From NCBI GenBank assembly GCA_905373295.1, contig CAJPSJ010000009.1:1-16487 (forward strand): a stretch of 16,487 bases of DNA, read 5' to 3'. Within the stretch, counting starts at the first letter, position 1. Each line of letters begins with the position of its first letter. A program made the translations under genes and the position numbers. This DNA comes from an uncultured Campylobacter sp. Lineage in GTDB: Bacteria > Campylobacterota > Campylobacteria > Campylobacterales > Campylobacteraceae. Under the pieces are notes generated by a model. That model had not been told where the DNA came from and ran no database searches. It saw only the letters and a list, made by a program, of their open reading frames with translations. Shown here in pieces: positions 14,561-16,487 of this stretch.

Positions 14561-15683
14561 ATCTCATCTCCTGTGGCTTGTATTTGCTGCGGATGAGTTT
14601 TTTGGTGTTGCGGATGCCCTCTGCCGTGCCAATGACTAAAAATTTCACTCCCGTACCGATGAGGTAGTCGCCATCGGGCATCGGGATAAAGCGGCTGTTG
14701 GGCTCTTTGATTCCCACGACGTCGGCGTTTGTAAAATCGCGCAAGCGAGTTTCTTTTAGGCGCTTGAAGCGGATCCACGAAAAATCGGGCACCGTGATCT
14801 CCTCTATATCGATGAGGGAGTCTTTTTTATACAAAAACCGCTCCAAAATGTTTTCCATATCGGGGCGCACGCTGATCGCAGAGAGCCTTTGTGCGGCGAG
14901 TTTGGATGGTGAGACGATAGAATTTGCGCCGAGTTTTTTTAGCCTCTCGGTGTCGCTGTCATCATCGCTATTTGCCATGATGAAGTAGGGGGTGATGCGA
15001 CCAAGCTCCTTTTCGTATAGGCGCACCAGCGAGATTATTGCGATATTATCGGCTAAATTTGGACTTAGCGTGATGACGGATTTTGCAGATGACAGATGCG
15101 CTTTTAGCATCGTGGTTTCTACATGCGGTTCTCCTACGATGAAATATGGATAGCGGTTTTCTTCGGCGATTTTGGCTAGAGCGGGATCGGGGTCGATCAC
15201 GACAAAAGGCAGATGATTTTCGCGAAACTGCTTGGCAAGCTCGGCGCAGTAGATGTTGTTGTAACAGATAATGTAGTGGTTTTTGAGCCTTGCGATGTTG
15301 TTGATCATTCGTTGCTCCCTAAGTAAATTTTGAAGTTTGCCGTTTTTTATGACCTCGACGACGACGCCCAGGCAAAATGAAAAGGTTCCAAAGCCCATGA
15401 GGATGAATAAGACGGTAAAAATTCTACCCGCGGGCGATATCGGCGCTACTTCGGTAAAGCCTACCGTCGTGAAGGTCATACCCGCCTGATAAAAGGCGTC
15501 TATGAGTGAAAAGCCCGCTATAAAAACATAGCCTAATGTGCCGATTAGCATCATCAGCACGATGGTTATCAGCGGTAAGCGAAAAGGTCGTAGCTGGTCG
15601 TAAATTTCTGTGTAGAGGTTGATGTCCGGCTTAGTCGAGCCGGACCAGTCGAGGAATCGCTTGATCTTGTCCAAAACAGACAT
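14553..15683 (-). CDS. Two-TM potassium channel with RCK/TrkA regulatory domain
   Basis: The 376-residue protein has two membrane segments (about 36-56 and 86-112) flanking a pore helix and the filter TTVGFTE (72-78). A cytoplasmic RCK_N region (about 134-260) and an RCK_C region (about 288-365) follow. It should form a tetrameric K+ channel gated by ligands at the RCK ring. Two details are unusual. The filter reads TVGFTE instead of TVGYGD, and the RCK nucleotide-binding turn reads CYNNIYCAEL rather than a GxGxxG motif, so NAD binding may be lost. The ATG has AAAGAGGAA upstream. It sits 18 bases after rpmB and overlaps argJ, within one operon. Confidence 0.9.
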   Translation of the reverse strand: MSVLDKIKRFLDWSGSTKPDINLYTEIYDQLRPFRLPLITIVLMMLIGTLGYVFIAGFSLIDAFYQAGMTFTTVGFTEVAPISPAGRIFTVLFILMGFGTFSFCLGVVVEVIKNGKLQNLLREQRMINNIARLKNHYIICYNNIYCAELAKQFRENHLPFVVIDPDPALAKIAEENRYPYFIVGEPHVETTMLKAHLSSAKSVITLSPNLADNIAIISLVRLYEKELGRITPYFIMANSDDDSDTERLKKLGANSIVSPSKLAAQRLSAISVRPDMENILERFLYKKDSLIDIEEITVPDFSWIRFKRLKETRLRDFTNADVVGIKEPNSRFIPMPDGDYLIGTGVKFLVIGTAEGIRNTKKLIRSKYKPQEMRYV

Positions 15684-15701
15684 AAATTCCTCTTTAAGAG
15701 G

Positions 15702-15893
15702 TTATTTTGATTGTTTTTTCATAGTTCGTAGAGTTGAGGCGGCGACTTTGATTCGTCTGGTTGAGCCGTCTTCTAGCTGAACGCGGATGGTGCGTAGATT
15801 GACCTGGAATTTCTTTTTGGTCCTGTTATTTGCGTGGCTAACGTTATTGCCTACCATCGCACCTTTGCCGGTGATTGCGCATCTTCTTGCCAT
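15702..15893 (-). CDS. rpmB: 50S ribosomal protein L28
   Basis: The 63-residue protein matches bacterial L28: [30 protein letters not shown] and the basic closing region. The pairs of cysteines found in zinc-binding L28 are missing; CxxC is CAIT, and the second pair is replaced in [10 protein letters not shown]. This is therefore the zinc-free type. AAGGA precedes the ATG. It is the first gene of the rpmB-channel-argJ operon and is divergent from rpe, as in other Campylobacter genomes. Confidence 0.96.
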   Translation of the reverse strand: MARRCAITGKGAMVGNNVSHANNRTKKKFQVNLRTIRVQLEDGSTRRIKVAASTLRTMKKQSK

Positions 15894-15924
15894 AATAAAT
15901 CCTTGATGATTAAAATAAATGGCG

Positions 15925-15939
15925 ATTATAGCGAAAAAA
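15925..15939 (-). promoter_or_regulatory. Promoter of the rpmB operon
   Basis: On the minus strand TTTTTTCGCTATAAT gives a perfect TATAAT -10 behind a T-run, the Campylobacter sigma-70 pattern. It lies about 31 bases before the rpmB ATG and probably drives rpmB, the potassium channel gene and argJ. Confidence 0.65.
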
Positions 15940-16038
15940 TTTCAAATTATGCTTAAAATCCGCTGCGGTTCAAATTTAGCGAAATTTATGACAAAACTAA
16001 GTAAAATTTCGCATCTTGAAATTTTATAAGGAATCTTA

Positions 16039-16487
16039 ATGTATGTAGCACCCAGCATTTTATCGGCGGATTTTGGAAGGCTTGCGGAGGAAATTCGCGC
16101 AGTCTGCGAAGCAGGCGCCGATCTCATTCACGTAGATGTGATGGACGGGCATTTCGTACCCAATCTTACGATCGGGCCGCTTGTAGCAAGCGCCGCGGCA
16201 AAGGCGAGCAGCAAGCCTTTGGACATTCATTTGATAGTTAGAAATGTGCCGTTTTTCGTCGATCTTTTTTTGCCGCTAAAGCCGAAATTTCTTAGCTTCC
16301 ACATTGAGGAGGAGACCCATCCGCTGCGCCTCATAGATCATATACGCCGCAGCGGCGTCTCGCCTGCGGTAGTGCTAAATCCGCACACTCCGCTTAGCGC
16401 GCTGGAGTTCATCTTGGGCGAAGTGGATATGGTGCTTTTGATGAGCGTCAATCCTGGCTTTGGAGGGCAGAAATTTATCCCCTCGGC
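16039..16487 (+). CDS. rpe: Ribulose-phosphate 3-epimerase, N-terminal part (3' end outside window)
   Basis: It interconverts ribulose 5-phosphate and xylulose 5-phosphate in the pentose phosphate pathway. The first 149 residues are visible and the frame is open to the window edge. The TIM-barrel signatures are MYVAPSILSADFGRL at the start, HVDVMDGHFVPN with metal ligands His31 and Asp33, LDIHL with His64, and the phosphate-binding loop MSVNPGFGGQKF (135-146). The second catalytic aspartate lies beyond the window. The ATG has AAGGAA upstream. It is divergent from rpmB across 145 bases; dnaQ is a likely next gene by comparison with C. jejuni, but this is not visible. Confidence 0.95.
   Translation, partial: MYVAPSILSADFGRLAEEIRAVCEAGADLIHVDVMDGHFVPNLTIGPLVASAAAKASSKPLDIHLIVRNVPFFVDLFLPLKPKFLSFHIEEETHPLRLIDHIRRSGVSPAVVLNPHTPLSALEFILGEVDMVLLMSVNPGFGGQKFIPS

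Noticed and set aside
13478..14596. Several plus-strand open frames opposite argJ
   Set aside because: They are shadows of the GC-rich codon pattern of argJ, which has full family motifs and a strong ribosome binding site.

Overview
The window reads as chromosomal DNA of a Campylobacter with a fairly high GC content for the genus. Protein sequences, gene order (pheT-aroA-ispH-rpsA-serA; rpmB divergent from rpe) and the very frequent AAATTT hexamer all fit an oral-type species of the C. gracilis / rectus / showae / concisus kind. Species cannot be fixed without a search. No IS element, prophage, CRISPR array, tRNA or rRNA gene was recognised.

Layout. (1) Positions 1-6049, plus strand: the 3' end of pheT, then aroA, ispH, rpsA (six S1 domains) and serA. 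The first three genes overlap; rpsA has its own promoter and serA follows a strong hairpin. (2) 6050-6717: a spacer with hairpins and no convincing gene. (3) 6718-7668, minus: a membrane protein of the DUF3137 type. (4) 7896-11456: a metal locus. A compact Fur-family regulator (plus) faces znuA (minus). Directly behind znuA lies a 720-residue protein joining a periplasmic DUF1007 (ZevA-like) domain to a NicO/RcnA-type (ZevB-like) permease. No znuB or znuC is present. The divergent spacer holds a palindromic candidate operator beside the znuA -10 element. (5) 11592-12032, plus: an unrecognised 146-residue protein with its own promoter. (6) 12033-12891: a second large spacer without a convincing gene. 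(7) 12892-15893, minus: a YdcH/DUF465 protein, then the rpmB - K+ channel - argJ operon, which ends in a good intrinsic terminator. (8) 16039-16487, plus: the 5' part of rpe, cut by the window edge.

Most genes are housekeeping: translation (pheT, rpsA, rpmB), aromatic, isoprenoid, serine and arginine biosynthesis, and the pentose phosphate pathway. The most interesting part is the putative zinc locus. It combines a ZnuA binding protein with a fused ZevAB-like transporter, under a small Fur-like repressor that lacks the usual His-rich sensory motif but keeps four cysteines.
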